From Motilibacter deserti (GTDB lineage Bacteria > Actinomycetota > Actinomycetes > Motilibacterales > Motilibacteraceae), in contig NZ_JAANNP010000001.1 of NCBI RefSeq assembly GCF_011250635.1, positions 1-64,000 on the forward strand: a DNA stretch of 64,000 nt, written 5' to 3'. Within the stretch, counting starts at the first letter, position 1. Every line of letters starts with the position of its first letter. This document shows, piece after piece, positions 50,541-59,330 of this stretch. The notes below the pieces were generated by a model. That model worked only from the letters and a program-made list of their open reading frames with translations, was not told the DNA's origin and searched no databases. A program made the position numbers and the translations under genes.

Positions 50541-52001
50541 TCAGGCCCCGCCGGTGAGCTTCTCGCGCAGCGCGGCGAGCGCCTCGTCGCTGGCGAGCGT
50601 GCCGCCGGCGTCCGCGACGGGCGCGTCGGAGGAGTAGCTCGACGGGGTCTCGGCCGACGCCTCGACCTCGGCAGCAGCCGCCGACGCGATCTGCTTGCGG
50701 TGCGCCTCGAAACGCGCCTGCGCCTCGGCGTACTGACGCTCCCACTCGGCCTGCTGGGCCTCGTGGCCGGGCAGCCACTCGTTGGTCTCCGGGTCGAAGC
50801 CCTCGGGGTAGATGTAGTTGCCCTGCTCGTCGTACGTCGCGGCCATGCCGTAGAGGGTCGGGTCGAACGTGTCGCCCTGCGCCTCGCCGGTCTCGTTGGC
50901 CTGCTTGAGCGACAGCGAGATGCGCCGGCGCTCGAGGTCGATGTCGATGACCTTGACGAAGATCTCGGTCCCGACCTGGACGACCTGCTCCGGCAGCTCG
51001 ATGTGGCGCTCGGCGAGCTCGGAGATGTGGACCAGGCCCTCGATGCCCTCGTCCACCCGGACGAACGCACCGAACGGCACCAGCTTGGTGACCTTGCCGG
51101 GGACGACCTGGCCGATCTGGTGCGTGCGGGCGAACTGCTGCCACGGGTCTTCCTGGGTCGCCTTCAGCGACAGGGAGACGCGCTCGCGGTCCATGTCGAC
51201 GTCGAGGACCTCGACGGTGACCTCCTGGCCGACCTCGACGACCTCGCTCGGGTGGTCGATGTGCTTCCACGAGAGCTCGGACACGTGGACGAGGCCGTCC
51301 ACGCCGCCCAGGTCGACGAAGGCGCCGAAGTTGACGATCGAGGAGACGACGCCCGAGCGGACCTGGCCCTTCTGCAGGGTCTGCAGGAACGTCGAGCGCA
51401 CCTCGGACTGGGTCTGCTCGAGCCACGCGCGGCGGGACAGGACCACGTTGTTGCGGTTCTTGTCCAGCTCGATGATCTTCGCCTCGAGCTCGCGGCCGAC
51501 GTAGGGCTGCAGGTCGCGGACGCGGCGCATCTCGACCAGCGAGGCCGGGAGGAAGCCGCGAAGCCCGATGTCGAGGATGAGGCCACCCTTGACGACCTCG
51601 ATGACGGTGCCGGTGACGACGCCGTCCTCTTCCTTGATCTTCTCGATCGTGCCCCAGGCCCGCTCGTACTGCGCGCGCTTCTTCGACAGGATCAGCCGAC
51701 CCTCCTTGTCCTCCTTCTGGAGGACGAGGGCCTCGACGTTGTCGCCGACGCTGACGACCTCGGAGGGGTCGACGTCGTGCTTGATCGAGAGCTCGCGCGA
51801 GGGGATGACGCCCTCGGTCTTGTAACCGATGTCGAGCAGGACCTCGTCCCGGTCGACCTTGACGATGACACCGTCGACGATGTCACCGTCGTTGAAGTAC
51901 TTGATCGTGGAGTCGATTGCGGCAAGGAAGTCTTCCGCGGACCCGATGTCGTTGATCGCGACCTGGCGCGTGGCAGGGGCCTCGACTGGGGTGGACGTCA
52001 T
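50541..52001 (-). CDS. rpsA: 30S ribosomal protein S1
   Basis: S1 binds mRNA at the small ribosomal subunit. The 486-residue protein has four S1 (OB-fold) domains at about 37-107, 124-189, 210-278 and 295-364, with GDIVDGVIVKVDRDEVLLDIG, NFGAFVDLGGVDGLVHVSELSW and PFGAFVRVDEGIEGLVHISEL. The C-terminal ~120 residues, with a charged helix (QAEWERQYAEAQARFEAHRK), are actinobacteria-specific. ATG 52001 is preceded only by a weak GGAG. Confidence 0.95.
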   Translation of the reverse strand: MTSTPVEAPATRQVAINDIGSAEDFLAAIDSTIKYFNDGDIVDGVIVKVDRDEVLLDIGYKTEGVIPSRELSIKHDVDPSEVVSVGDNVEALVLQKEDKEGRLILSKKRAQYERAWGTIEKIKEEDGVVTGTVIEVVKGGLILDIGLRGFLPASLVEMRRVRDLQPYVGRELEAKIIELDKNRNNVVLSRRAWLEQTQSEVRSTFLQTLQKGQVRSGVVSSIVNFGAFVDLGGVDGLVHVSELSWKHIDHPSEVVEVGQEVTVEVLDVDMDRERVSLSLKATQEDPWQQFARTHQIGQVVPGKVTKLVPFGAFVRVDEGIEGLVHISELAERHIELPEQVVQVGTEIFVKVIDIDLERRRISLSLKQANETGEAQGDTFDPTLYGMAATYDEQGNYIYPEGFDPETNEWLPGHEAQQAEWERQYAEAQARFEAHRKQIASAAAAEVEASAETPSSYSSDAPVADAGGTLASDEALAALREKLTGGA

Positions 52002-52250
52002 GTAGGAGGGGCTCCGTAGCGGGCAATGAGTGTGTCGGCGTGCGCCGGGACCCGTTGTCGGCTGTGCTCGAACTGCACCAGAGGCTGTCCACCAGAGGCA
52101 CGGCACCGACCCGGGGCGAAACCGGTGCGGCGCCGCAGTTGCTCACACTGCTGAGCGCGGCCCACTCGGTCTGAGGTCGCGCAGGCCCACGTACGCAGTC
52201 TCAAGGATAGGGCCCGGCAGCATAGCGGTCAACGCGGAGGAAGGACGTCG

Positions 52251-53150
52251 GTGACGGTGGAGTTCGACGAGGGGCCCGGACGGTCCCGACCGTCTGCCGG
52301 GCAGCCGGGCTGGGACGGCGACGACGGCGGGGCGGCCGTGACCCGGCGCGCTGCAGGGCCGGGCGAGAGCGCCCGGGCGAACCGGCACTGGTGGGACGCG
52401 GCCGCCGCCAGCTACCAGGACGAGCACGGCGCGTTCCTCGGCGACGAGGACTTCGTGTGGGGACCGGAGGGCCTGCGCGAGGCCGACGCCGGCCTGCTCG
52501 GGCCGGTGGCGGGCCGCAGCGTCCTGGAGATCGGCTCCGGCGCGGCGCAGTGCGCGCGCTGGCTCGTCGCCGCGGGAGCGGCCTGGGTCGTCGCCATGGA
52601 CGTGTCGTTCGCCCAGTTGGAGGCGTCGCGGCGCATCGACGCCCGGCGCGGGTCGCACGTCCCGGTCGTGCAGGCCGACGCGCAGCGCCTGCCGTTCGCC
52701 GCCGCCTCCTTCGACATCGCCTGCTCGGCGTACGGCGGGGTCCCCTTCGTCGCCGACTCGGCCGGGGTCATGCGCGAGGTCGCGCGTGTGCTGCGCCCCG
52801 GCGGGCGCTGGGTGTTCTCGGTCACCCACCCGGTCCGATGGGCCTTCCCGGACGACCCAGGGCCCGCTGGGCTCACCGCTCGCGACTCCTACTTCGACCG
52901 CCGCCCCTACGTCGAGCAGGACGCCTCCGGCACGGCGACGTACGTCGAGCACCACCGCACGCTCGGCGACCGGGTCCGCGAGCTGACCGCCGCCGGGCTG
53001 CGCCTCGTCGACCTCGTCGAGCCCGAGTGGCCCGACGGGCACGACCGGGCCTGGGGCGGCTGGAGCCCGCTGCGCGGCCGCCTGCTGCCCGGCACGGCGG
53101 TGTTCGTGTGCGAGCTGCCCTCCGGTGGCACTGCGGGCGGCGCGAGTTAG
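52251..53150 (+). CDS. SAM-dependent methyltransferase (class I)
   Basis: A 299-residue class I methyltransferase. After ~35 poorly conserved residues, RANRHWWDAAAASYQDEHG leads into the Rossmann fold: motif I VLEIGSGAAQCARWL, VVAMDVSFAQLEASRR, VQADAQRLPFAAASFD and VLRPGGRWVFSVTHPV. Substrate unknown. The GTG start follows GGAGGAAGG. Its stop codon lies inside the IdeR-like box of the next gene. Position beside rpsA and polA is conserved in many actinobacteria. Confidence 0.9.
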   Translation: MTVEFDEGPGRSRPSAGQPGWDGDDGGAAVTRRAAGPGESARANRHWWDAAAASYQDEHGAFLGDEDFVWGPEGLREADAGLLGPVAGRSVLEIGSGAAQCARWLVAAGAAWVVAMDVSFAQLEASRRIDARRGSHVPVVQADAQRLPFAAASFDIACSAYGGVPFVADSAGVMREVARVLRPGGRWVFSVTHPVRWAFPDDPGPAGLTARDSYFDRRPYVEQDASGTATYVEHHRTLGDRVRELTAAGLRLVDLVEPEWPDGHDRAWGGWSPLRGRLLPGTAVFVCELPSGGTAGGAS

Positions 53151-53165
53151 GTTAGGGTTGCCTGA
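53147..53165 (+). promoter_or_regulatory. IdeR/DtxR-like iron box
   Basis: TTAGGTTAGGGTTGCCTGA matches 15 of 19 positions of the IdeR/DtxR consensus TTAGGTTAGGCTAACCTAA, with a perfect left half. It lies 26 bases upstream of the siderophore-binding lipoprotein gene and includes the stop codon of the methyltransferase. Predicts iron-dependent repression. Confidence 0.75.
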
Positions 53166-53191
53166 CCGAGAACTGCACGTCAGGAGCCCTC

Positions 53192-54238
53192 ATGCCCCAC
53201 GCCCCCTCGCCGCTGCGCCACCTGCGACGGCGTGCCGCCGTCGCCCTGAGCGTGCTGACGGTCGGCCTCGTCGCCGCGTGCGGCGGCTCCGACGACGGCG
53301 ACGCCGCTGACAGCGGGGCGCAGCCGTCCGGCTCCGCGAGCGCCGGGGCGTTCCCCGTCTCCATCCCGCACGCCCTCGGCACCACCACCGTCGAGGAGCA
53401 GCCCGAGCGCGTCGTGACGCTGGGCTGGGGCAGCCAGGACGTCGCGCTGGCACTGGGCGTCGTGCCGGTGGGCATGCCGAAGTTCACCTACGGCGGGAAC
53501 GCCGAGGGGATCCTCCCCTGGGACGAGGACAAGCTCGCCGGCGCCGAGCCGACGCTGCTCGACGAGAGCGACGGGGTCCCGTTCGAGGCCGTCGCCGCCC
53601 TGCAGCCGGACCTCATCCTCGCCACGTACAGCGGCATCCAGCAGGCCGATTACGACCGGCTCGCCCAGATCGCGCCGACCGTCGCGTACCCGAAGACGCC
53701 GTGGCTCACCAGTTGGCAGGAGCAGACCACGCTGGTCGGCACCGCGCTGGGCAAGGCCACGCAGGCGCAGCAGCTGATCGCCGACACCGAGGCCGCGATC
53801 GCCAAGGCCGGCGCCGACAACCCCGTGCTCAAGGGCAAGACGTTCACCTACGGCAACGCCGCCGGGCCGGGCGCGATCTCCGCCTACGTCGCGGGCGACC
53901 CGCGCGTCACGCTGCTCACCGCCATGGGGATGCAGCCGGCGCCGGGCATCGAAACGCTGGAGCCGGGGACGGGCCAGTTCTACGCCGATGTGAGCATCGA
54001 GCAGGCCGACACGCTGGACTCCGACGTGCTCGTGATGTGGTACGGCTCGGCGGACGTCCAGAAGCAGGTCGAGGCCCAGAAGCTGTTCCAGGAGCTGCCC
54101 GCCGTCCAGCGCGGCTCCTACGTGGCGCTCACCGACCAGAGCTTCGTCTTCGCCACGTCGGCTGTCAGCGTGCTCAGCATCCCCTGGTCGCTCGACACCT
54201 TCGTCCCGCAGCTGGTCGAGGCCGCCGAGAAGGCTTGA
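53192..54238 (+). CDS. Iron-siderophore ABC transporter substrate-binding lipoprotein
   Basis: A 348-residue lipoprotein of the FecB/FhuD type that would bind ferric siderophores outside the membrane. Signal peptide with lipobox VAAC (Cys30), then IPHALGTTTVEEQPERVVTLGWGSQDVALALGVVPVG and ALQPDLILATYSGIQQADYDRLAQIAPTV, the hallmark cluster-8 binding-protein motifs. The ATG follows an iron box, so expression is probably induced by iron starvation. No permease or ATPase is adjacent, so it must use a transporter encoded elsewhere. Confidence 0.92.
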   Translation: MPHAPSPLRHLRRRAAVALSVLTVGLVAACGGSDDGDAADSGAQPSGSASAGAFPVSIPHALGTTTVEEQPERVVTLGWGSQDVALALGVVPVGMPKFTYGGNAEGILPWDEDKLAGAEPTLLDESDGVPFEAVAALQPDLILATYSGIQQADYDRLAQIAPTVAYPKTPWLTSWQEQTTLVGTALGKATQAQQLIADTEAAIAKAGADNPVLKGKTFTYGNAAGPGAISAYVAGDPRVTLLTAMGMQPAPGIETLEPGTGQFYADVSIEQADTLDSDVLVMWYGSADVQKQVEAQKLFQELPAVQRGSYVALTDQSFVFATSAVSVLSIPWSLDTFVPQLVEAAEKA

Positions 54239-54290
54239 GCCGTCGGTCGGCCACGCCTAGCGCCGGCGGCAGCCGGGGAGGATGCGCCCC

Positions 54291-55088
54291 GTGAGCGACT
54301 CGTTCTGGGTGATGACCGGCGCGGCCGGCGGGATCGCGCAGGCTCTGCGTCCCGGGTTGCGCGACCTCGTCGGACGCTGGCGGCTGCTCGACTCCCGGCC
54401 CGTGCCGGACGGCGACGCGCACGGCGACGAGTCCCGCGTCGTGGACCTGCGCGACCGCGCGGCGCTGATCGAGGCGGTGCGGGGCGCCACCGGAGTGGTG
54501 CACCTCGGGGGGCTGGCCTCCGAAGCCGACCGCGAGGACATCGTCGAGGTCAACGTCCTCGGGACGGCCCACGTGCTCGAGGCCGCCCGGCAGGCCGGCG
54601 CGCGGCGCGTCGTGCTGGCGAGCAGCAACCACGCGACCGGGTTCTACGGCGTGGACGAGCGCATCGGCCCGGGAGCGCCTCCCCGGCCGGACTCGTTCTA
54701 CGGCGTCAGCAAGGTGGCGGGCGAGGCGCTCGGCAGCCTCTACGTCGACAAGTTCGGCCTCGAGGTCGCCTGCATCCGCATCGGGCACTTCGCGGAGCGG
54801 CCCGAGACGGCGCGCGACCTCAGCATCTGGATCAGCCCCCGCGACACCGTCGCCGCCTTCTCGGCGGCGATGACGTTCGCCGATCTGCGCTTCAGCGTCT
54901 TCTACGGCGTCTCGGCCAATACACGCGGCTGGTGGGACATCGAGCCCGGGCGGCGCATCGGCTACGAGCCGCGGGATGACGCGGAGGCGTACGCCGGCAC
55001 GGTCCCCCCGGTGCCGGACGACGAGACGGGCCGGCTGCAGGGCGGGGAGTTCGTCCCCGCGGCGGCCACGCTCGACCCGCAGCGCTGA
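54291..55088 (+). CDS. NAD-dependent uronate dehydrogenase-like SDR
   Basis: A 265-residue extended SDR. It begins VMTGAAGGIAQALRPGL (NAD site), has DLRDRAALIEAVRGATGVVHLGG, VNVLGTAHVLEAARQAG, LASSNHATGFYG and the YGVSK catalytic Tyr-Lys pair. SVFYGVSANTRGWWD follows, typical of uronate dehydrogenase, which oxidises galacturonate/glucuronate to aldarolactones. GTG 54291 has GGGGAGG at good spacing; ATG 54282 is too close to it. No other uronate-catabolic gene is near. Confidence 0.85.
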   Translation: MSDSFWVMTGAAGGIAQALRPGLRDLVGRWRLLDSRPVPDGDAHGDESRVVDLRDRAALIEAVRGATGVVHLGGLASEADREDIVEVNVLGTAHVLEAARQAGARRVVLASSNHATGFYGVDERIGPGAPPRPDSFYGVSKVAGEALGSLYVDKFGLEVACIRIGHFAERPETARDLSIWISPRDTVAAFSAAMTFADLRFSVFYGVSANTRGWWDIEPGRRIGYEPRDDAEAYAGTVPPVPDDETGRLQGGEFVPAAATLDPQR

Positions 55089-55136
55089 GCATTCAACCGA
55101 AGGAGTGGCCCACATCTCAGCTATGACGGGCTTCTC

Positions 55137-55361
55137 GTGGGTAACACGTTCGCCGTGCTGCCCCCTCGCTCCCGCCGGATCCTCGCCCGCTGGCTGCTCG
55201 TCCTCGCGCTGGCCGAGGTCCTCGTCGCCGGCGTGGGCATGTGGAAGGCCGGCTGGCCGTTCGTCGCCCAGTTCCTGCTCGTGACCGTGTGCATGACGGT
55301 CGCGGCCGCCCTCGTCGCGCCACCGCAGGCCGCCTCGCGAGCGCAGCGCCCCCTGACCTGA
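55137..55361 (+). CDS. Small two-span membrane protein, unknown
   Basis: A possible 74-residue protein with a basic N-terminus (PPRSRRILAR), a hydrophobic span WLLVLALAEVLVAGVGMW and a second span FVAQFLLVTVCMTVAAALVA. Positive-inside bias suggests both ends are in the cytoplasm. The GTG start has no clear ribosome-binding site, and I recognise no family. It lies 48 bases after the dehydrogenase gene. The hydrophobic pattern in a GC-rich frame supports a real gene only moderately. Confidence 0.45.
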   Translation: MGNTFAVLPPRSRRILARWLLVLALAEVLVAGVGMWKAGWPFVAQFLLVTVCMTVAAALVAPPQAASRAQRPLT

Positions 55362-55453
55362 GGCCGGGCCGAGCGCCTGGCGGCACGGATCCGCGGCAGA
55401 GGCCCGCTCGAGGCCCTTCCGGCCGCCGTGTTGCCCCCCCGTTGCCAGCGCCC

Positions 55454-55954
55454 TCAAGGCAGCTCGACGGTCTCCGCCCGCCAGATCTCCCCGAACGCCA
55501 ACTCGAGGTGCGAGCGGAGCGGGCGCCGGGACCGCCGCAGGAGCGCGGCGACGAGCAGCGGCGCCTGCCCGGCGAGCTCGACCGGGCGTACGCTGCGCGG
55601 CCTCTCGGGCCCCTCAGGAGTGTCGACCTCGTGGATGCCGAGCGCACCCGCGACGACGGACACCAGCACTTCGGTGTCGACCGCTGCCCAGGCCGCCGCC
55701 CCGCGCACCGCGTCGTCGAGCGCGTCGAGCACCTCGTCGGCGGCGAGCCCGTCCGGATAGACGTCCTCGAGCAGCTGCCGGACGACGGCCCCCAGCACCA
55801 GCCCGACCCGCTCCGGCTCCTGGACGGCCAGCCGCGCGACGGCCTCGTCGTACGCCGGCGCGTCGTCGCCTCGGGCGGCCTCGACCGCGTCGACGACCGC
55901 GTCGGCGAGCTGGCGGGCAGCGGGCGGCAGCTCGCCCAGCCGGATGGAGACCAC
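55454..55954 (-). CDS. Hypothetical protein downstream of polA
   Basis: A 166-residue protein I cannot assign. It is rich in Ala, Val, Glu and Asp, predicted mostly helical, with AARQLADAVVDAVEAARGDDAPAYDEAVARLA early and PEGPERPRSVRPVELAGQAPLLVAALLRRSRRPLRSHLELAFGEIW late, split by no known motif. No membrane span or signal. The GTG start follows TGAGG and lies 21 bases after the polA stop on the same strand, so it is probably co-transcribed with polA. Codon use matches neighbouring genes. Confidence 0.6.
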   Translation of the reverse strand: MVSIRLGELPPAARQLADAVVDAVEAARGDDAPAYDEAVARLAVQEPERVGLVLGAVVRQLLEDVYPDGLAADEVLDALDDAVRGAAAWAAVDTEVLVSVVAGALGIHEVDTPEGPERPRSVRPVELAGQAPLLVAALLRRSRRPLRSHLELAFGEIWRAETVELP

Positions 55955-55975
55955 GGGGACCTCAGCCGCGCGCCG

Positions 55976-58744
55976 TCAGTGCCCGGCGTCCTGCCAGGTG
56001 CGCCCGACGCCGACGCTCACGTCGAGCGGCACGGACAGGCTCGCGGCCGCGCCCATCTCCCGGCGCAGCAGCGCCTCCAGCTCCTCCCGCTCCCCCGCCG
56101 CCACCTCGAGCACGAGCTCGTCGTGGACCTGCAGCAGCATCCGCGACTTCAGCTTCGCTGAAGCCATCGCGATGTCGACCTTGAGCATCGCGACCTTGAC
56201 GATGTCGGCCGCCGAGCCCTGGATCGGGGCGTTGAGCGCCATGCGCTCGGCCATCTCCCGGCGCTGCCGGTTGTCGCTCGTGAGATCCGGCAGGTAGCGC
56301 CGGCGGCCGAGCACGGTCTCGGTGTAGCCCGACAGCCGGGCCTTGGCCACGATGTCGCGCAGGTAGTCGCGCACCCCGCCGAAGCGCTCGAAGTACTCGT
56401 CCATGAGGCCCTGCGCCTCGTCGTAGCCGATGGTGAGCTGCTTGCCCAGCCCGTAGGCCGACAGCCCGTAGGCCAGCCCGTAGGACATGGCCTTGATCTT
56501 GGCCCGCTGCTCCAGCGAGACCTCCGCCGGCGGGACCCCGAACACCCGCGACGCGGTGAAGGCGTGCAGGTCCTCGCCCGACTGGAAGGCCTCGATGAGC
56601 CCGGCGTCCGCGGACAGGTGCGCCATGATCCGCATCTCGATCTGGCTGTAGTCCGCGGTCATCAGCGACTCGAACCCGGGGCCGACGACGAACCCCTCCC
56701 GGATGCGCCGCCCCTCCTCGGTGCGGATCGGGATGTTCTGCAGGTTCGGGTCCGTGGAGGAGAGCCGGCCCGTCGCAGCGATGGTCTGGTTGAAGGTCGT
56801 GTGGATCCGGGCGTCGTCGCGGACCTCCGCCAGCAGGCCCGTGACCGTCTGCTTGAGCCGGGACGCGTCGCGGTGGCGCAGCAGGTGGGCCAGGAACGGA
56901 TGCTCGGTCTGGACGTAGAGCGACTGCAGCGCGTCGGCGTCGGTCGTGTAGCCGGTCTTCGTGCGCTTCGTCTTCGGCATCTTGAGCTCGTCGAAGAGCA
57001 CGACCTGCAGCTGCTTCGGCGAGCCGAGGTTGATCTTCTTGCCGATCACGGCGTACGCCTCGTCGGCCGCCTGCTTCACGTGGTCCGCGAAGTAGGCCTC
57101 GAGGCCGCCCAGGTGGTCGAGGTCGACCGCGATGCCGTCGCGCTCGAGCCGCCCGAGCAGCGGCACGAGCGGGAGCTCGACCTCCTGCAGGAGCGGCCCC
57201 TGCCCCTTCTCCTCCAGCTCCACGTCGAGCGCGTCGGCGAGGTCGACGACCGCCCGCGCCCGCAGCATCGCCGACTGCGCGCGGGCGTCCTCGTCGACGC
57301 CGTCGAGCGAGAGCTGCCCGTCGTCGGCGCCCTCCGCCCGCAGCTCGCGCTGCAGGTAACGGATGACGAGGTCGGACAGGTCGAAGGTGCGCGTGTCGGG
57401 GCGGGCGAGGTAGGCCGAGAGCTGGGTGTCGCTGGTGACGCCCGCCAGTGACCAGCCGCGCTCGCGCAGGGCGTGCAGCGGCCCCTTCGCGTCGTGCAGC
57501 GCCTTCGGCCGGTCGGGGTCGGCCAGCCACTCCCCCAGGGCCGCGTCGTCGTCCGGCAGCAGTGTCGTCGGGTCGACGTACATGGCCGTGCCGTCGCCGG
57601 CCGCGAGTGCGAGCCCGTGCACCTCGCCGGTGCCGCTGCGCCACGTGCCGACGACGTGCACGCCCGTGCGGGCGGCTCCGGCGGCGTGGGCAGCGAGCCA
57701 CTCGCGGACGGTCCCGGGGGCGAGCACCTGCCCCGCCATCTCGAAGCCCTCGTCGGCCGTCGGGGCCTCGGGGGCGAACGCCTCGTAGAGCCGCTCGCGC
57801 AGGACCCGGAACTGGAGGGTGTCGAACACCTGGTGGACCGCGTCCCGGTCGAACGACTGCCACACCAGGTCGTCGGGCTGGACGTCGATCGGGACGTCGC
57901 GGCGCAGCTCGGTCAGCTCGCGGTTGCGGATGACCTGGGACAAGTGGTCACGCAGCGCCTGCCCGGCCTTGCCCTTGACCTCGTCGACGCGGTCGATGAT
58001 CGCGTCGAGCGAGCCGAACTCGACGACCCACTTGGCGGCGGTCTTCTCCCCGACCGAGGGGATGTTGGGCAGGTTGTCGCTGGGGTCGCCGCGCAGGGCG
58101 GCGAAGTCGGGGTACTGCGTCGGGCTCAGCCCGTAGCGCTCCTGCACGGCGTCGGGCGTCATCCGGGAGATCTCGCTGACCCCGCGCTTGGGGTAGAGCA
58201 CGGTGACGTTGTCGCTGACGAGCTGGAAGGAGTCCCGGTCGCCGGAGCTGATGAGGATCTCGTAGCCCTCGGGCTCGGCGCGGTCCACGAGCGTGGCGAT
58301 CACGTCGTCGGCCTCGAACCCCTCGGCCGTCACGACCGGGATGCGCAGGGCGTCCAGCACCTCGCGGATGAGCGGGACCTGGCTGCCGAACTCGCTGGGC
58401 GACTTGGTGCGGTTCGCCTTGTAGTCGGGGAAGGCGGTCGTACGGAACGTCGCCCGGCCCACGTCGAACGTGCAGGCCACGTGCGTCGGCCGCTCGTCGC
58501 GGAGCATGTTGATCAGCATCGAGGTGAAGCCGTAGACCGCGTTGGTCGGCTGGCCCGTCGAGGTGTTGAAGTTCTCGACCGGGAGCGCGTAGAACGCGCG
58601 GTAGGCCAGCGAGTGGCCGTCGAGAAGGAGCAGGCGCCCGCCCGTGCCCACGCGTGTGCCGAGCTCCGTGCCCGGCTCGGCCCCGGCCTCCACCGTGCCT
58701 GCCGTCGCGCCGCCCGTTGCCGTCGTCCCACCGCTTCCTGCCAC
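55976..58744 (-). CDS. polA: DNA polymerase I
   Basis: PolA fills gaps in repair and removes RNA primers. The 922-residue protein has an N-terminal 5'-3' exonuclease domain (LLLLDGHSLAYRAFYAL; FDVGRATFRTTAFPDYKANR; LRGDPSDNLPNIPSVGEKTAAKW). A degenerate 3'-5' exonuclease-like middle and a family A polymerase domain follow (DYSQIEMRIMAHLS; RAKIKAMSYGLAYGLSAYGL; LLQVHDELVLEV). GTG 58744 is chosen because TACGAT (58752-58757) ends seven bases before it. Upstream codons up to a TTG at 58810 lack PolA character. It diverges from the thioesterase gene. Confidence 0.95.
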   Translation of the reverse strand: MAGSGGTTATGGATAGTVEAGAEPGTELGTRVGTGGRLLLLDGHSLAYRAFYALPVENFNTSTGQPTNAVYGFTSMLINMLRDERPTHVACTFDVGRATFRTTAFPDYKANRTKSPSEFGSQVPLIREVLDALRIPVVTAEGFEADDVIATLVDRAEPEGYEILISSGDRDSFQLVSDNVTVLYPKRGVSEISRMTPDAVQERYGLSPTQYPDFAALRGDPSDNLPNIPSVGEKTAAKWVVEFGSLDAIIDRVDEVKGKAGQALRDHLSQVIRNRELTELRRDVPIDVQPDDLVWQSFDRDAVHQVFDTLQFRVLRERLYEAFAPEAPTADEGFEMAGQVLAPGTVREWLAAHAAGAARTGVHVVGTWRSGTGEVHGLALAAGDGTAMYVDPTTLLPDDDAALGEWLADPDRPKALHDAKGPLHALRERGWSLAGVTSDTQLSAYLARPDTRTFDLSDLVIRYLQRELRAEGADDGQLSLDGVDEDARAQSAMLRARAVVDLADALDVELEEKGQGPLLQEVELPLVPLLGRLERDGIAVDLDHLGGLEAYFADHVKQAADEAYAVIGKKINLGSPKQLQVVLFDELKMPKTKRTKTGYTTDADALQSLYVQTEHPFLAHLLRHRDASRLKQTVTGLLAEVRDDARIHTTFNQTIAATGRLSSTDPNLQNIPIRTEEGRRIREGFVVGPGFESLMTADYSQIEMRIMAHLSADAGLIEAFQSGEDLHAFTASRVFGVPPAEVSLEQRAKIKAMSYGLAYGLSAYGLGKQLTIGYDEAQGLMDEYFERFGGVRDYLRDIVAKARLSGYTETVLGRRRYLPDLTSDNRQRREMAERMALNAPIQGSAADIVKVAMLKVDIAMASAKLKSRMLLQVHDELVLEVAAGEREELEALLRREMGAAASLSVPLDVSVGVGRTWQDAGH

Positions 58745-58751
58745 GCCCTGA

Positions 58752-58774
58752 ATCGTAGGCGCGACCGGGGACAG
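58752..58774 (-). promoter_or_regulatory. polA promoter, leaderless, partial PafBC-like match
   Basis: Minus strand: CTGTCCCCG, eight bases, TACGAT, seven bases, GTG of polA. The TGTC core and the N8 spacing match the uvrA/uvrB damage promoters, but the RGTG half is lost. The leaderless geometry is clear; the DNA-damage link is weak. Confidence 0.4.
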
Positions 58775-58853
58775 CCCCGTCTCGCCTCTCGCTCCGGTCC
58801 CGCCGTCCAAGGCGTGGGCCGCCTCCCCGGCGCGGCGGTTCTAGGCTCCGGTC

Positions 58854-59267
58854 ATGGACCCCCACCGTGTGCCCGGCCCGGGCGCCCCGAGCTTCCCCCC
58901 GAGCGCGCTCACCGAGCGGATGGGCATCGTCGTGACGGAGGCCTCGGCCCAGCTCGTGCGCGGGACCATGCCGGTCGAGGGCAACACCCAGCCCTTCGGC
59001 GTCCTGCACGGCGGCGCGTCGGCGGTGCTGGCCGAGACGCTCGCGTCGGTCGGCGCGACGTTGCATGCCGGACCGGGGCGCGCGGGAGCCGGCATCGAGA
59101 TCAACGCCAGCCACCACCGGCCCGGGCTCAGCGGGACGATCACCGGCGTGGCGACCGCGGTGCACCTCGGCCGCACGCTCGCGACCTACGACGTCGTGCT
59201 CACCGACGAGGAGTCGCGCCGGGTCTGCTCGGCCCGGGTCACGTGCGCGCTGCGCGACCTGCGCTGA
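58854..59267 (+). CDS. Hotdog-fold acyl-CoA thioesterase (PaaI family)
   Basis: A 137-residue hotdog protein that would hydrolyse acyl-CoA thioesters. MGIVVTEASAQLVRGTMPVEGNTQPFGVLHGGASAVLAETLAS includes the HGG core of the PaaI family; GAGIEINASHHRP and GRTLATYDVVLTDEE follow. The first ~18 residues are a Pro-rich tail. TAGGCT (58842-58847) ends six bases before the ATG, a leaderless start. The gene is divergent from polA, a common actinobacterial pairing. Confidence 0.92.
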   Translation: MDPHRVPGPGAPSFPPSALTERMGIVVTEASAQLVRGTMPVEGNTQPFGVLHGGASAVLAETLASVGATLHAGPGRAGAGIEINASHHRPGLSGTITGVATAVHLGRTLATYDVVLTDEESRRVCSARVTCALRDLR

Positions 59268-59330
59268 CCCGCGGACGGGCGTCGCTGCCGACCCCTGTTC
59301 GCCCCCGGTGCCCCCGCCGGCTGCGCCTCG

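Noticed and set aside
47619-52019. 1466-codon plus-strand frame
   Set aside because: Antisense to uvrB, coaE and rpsA, all clearly coding on the minus strand.
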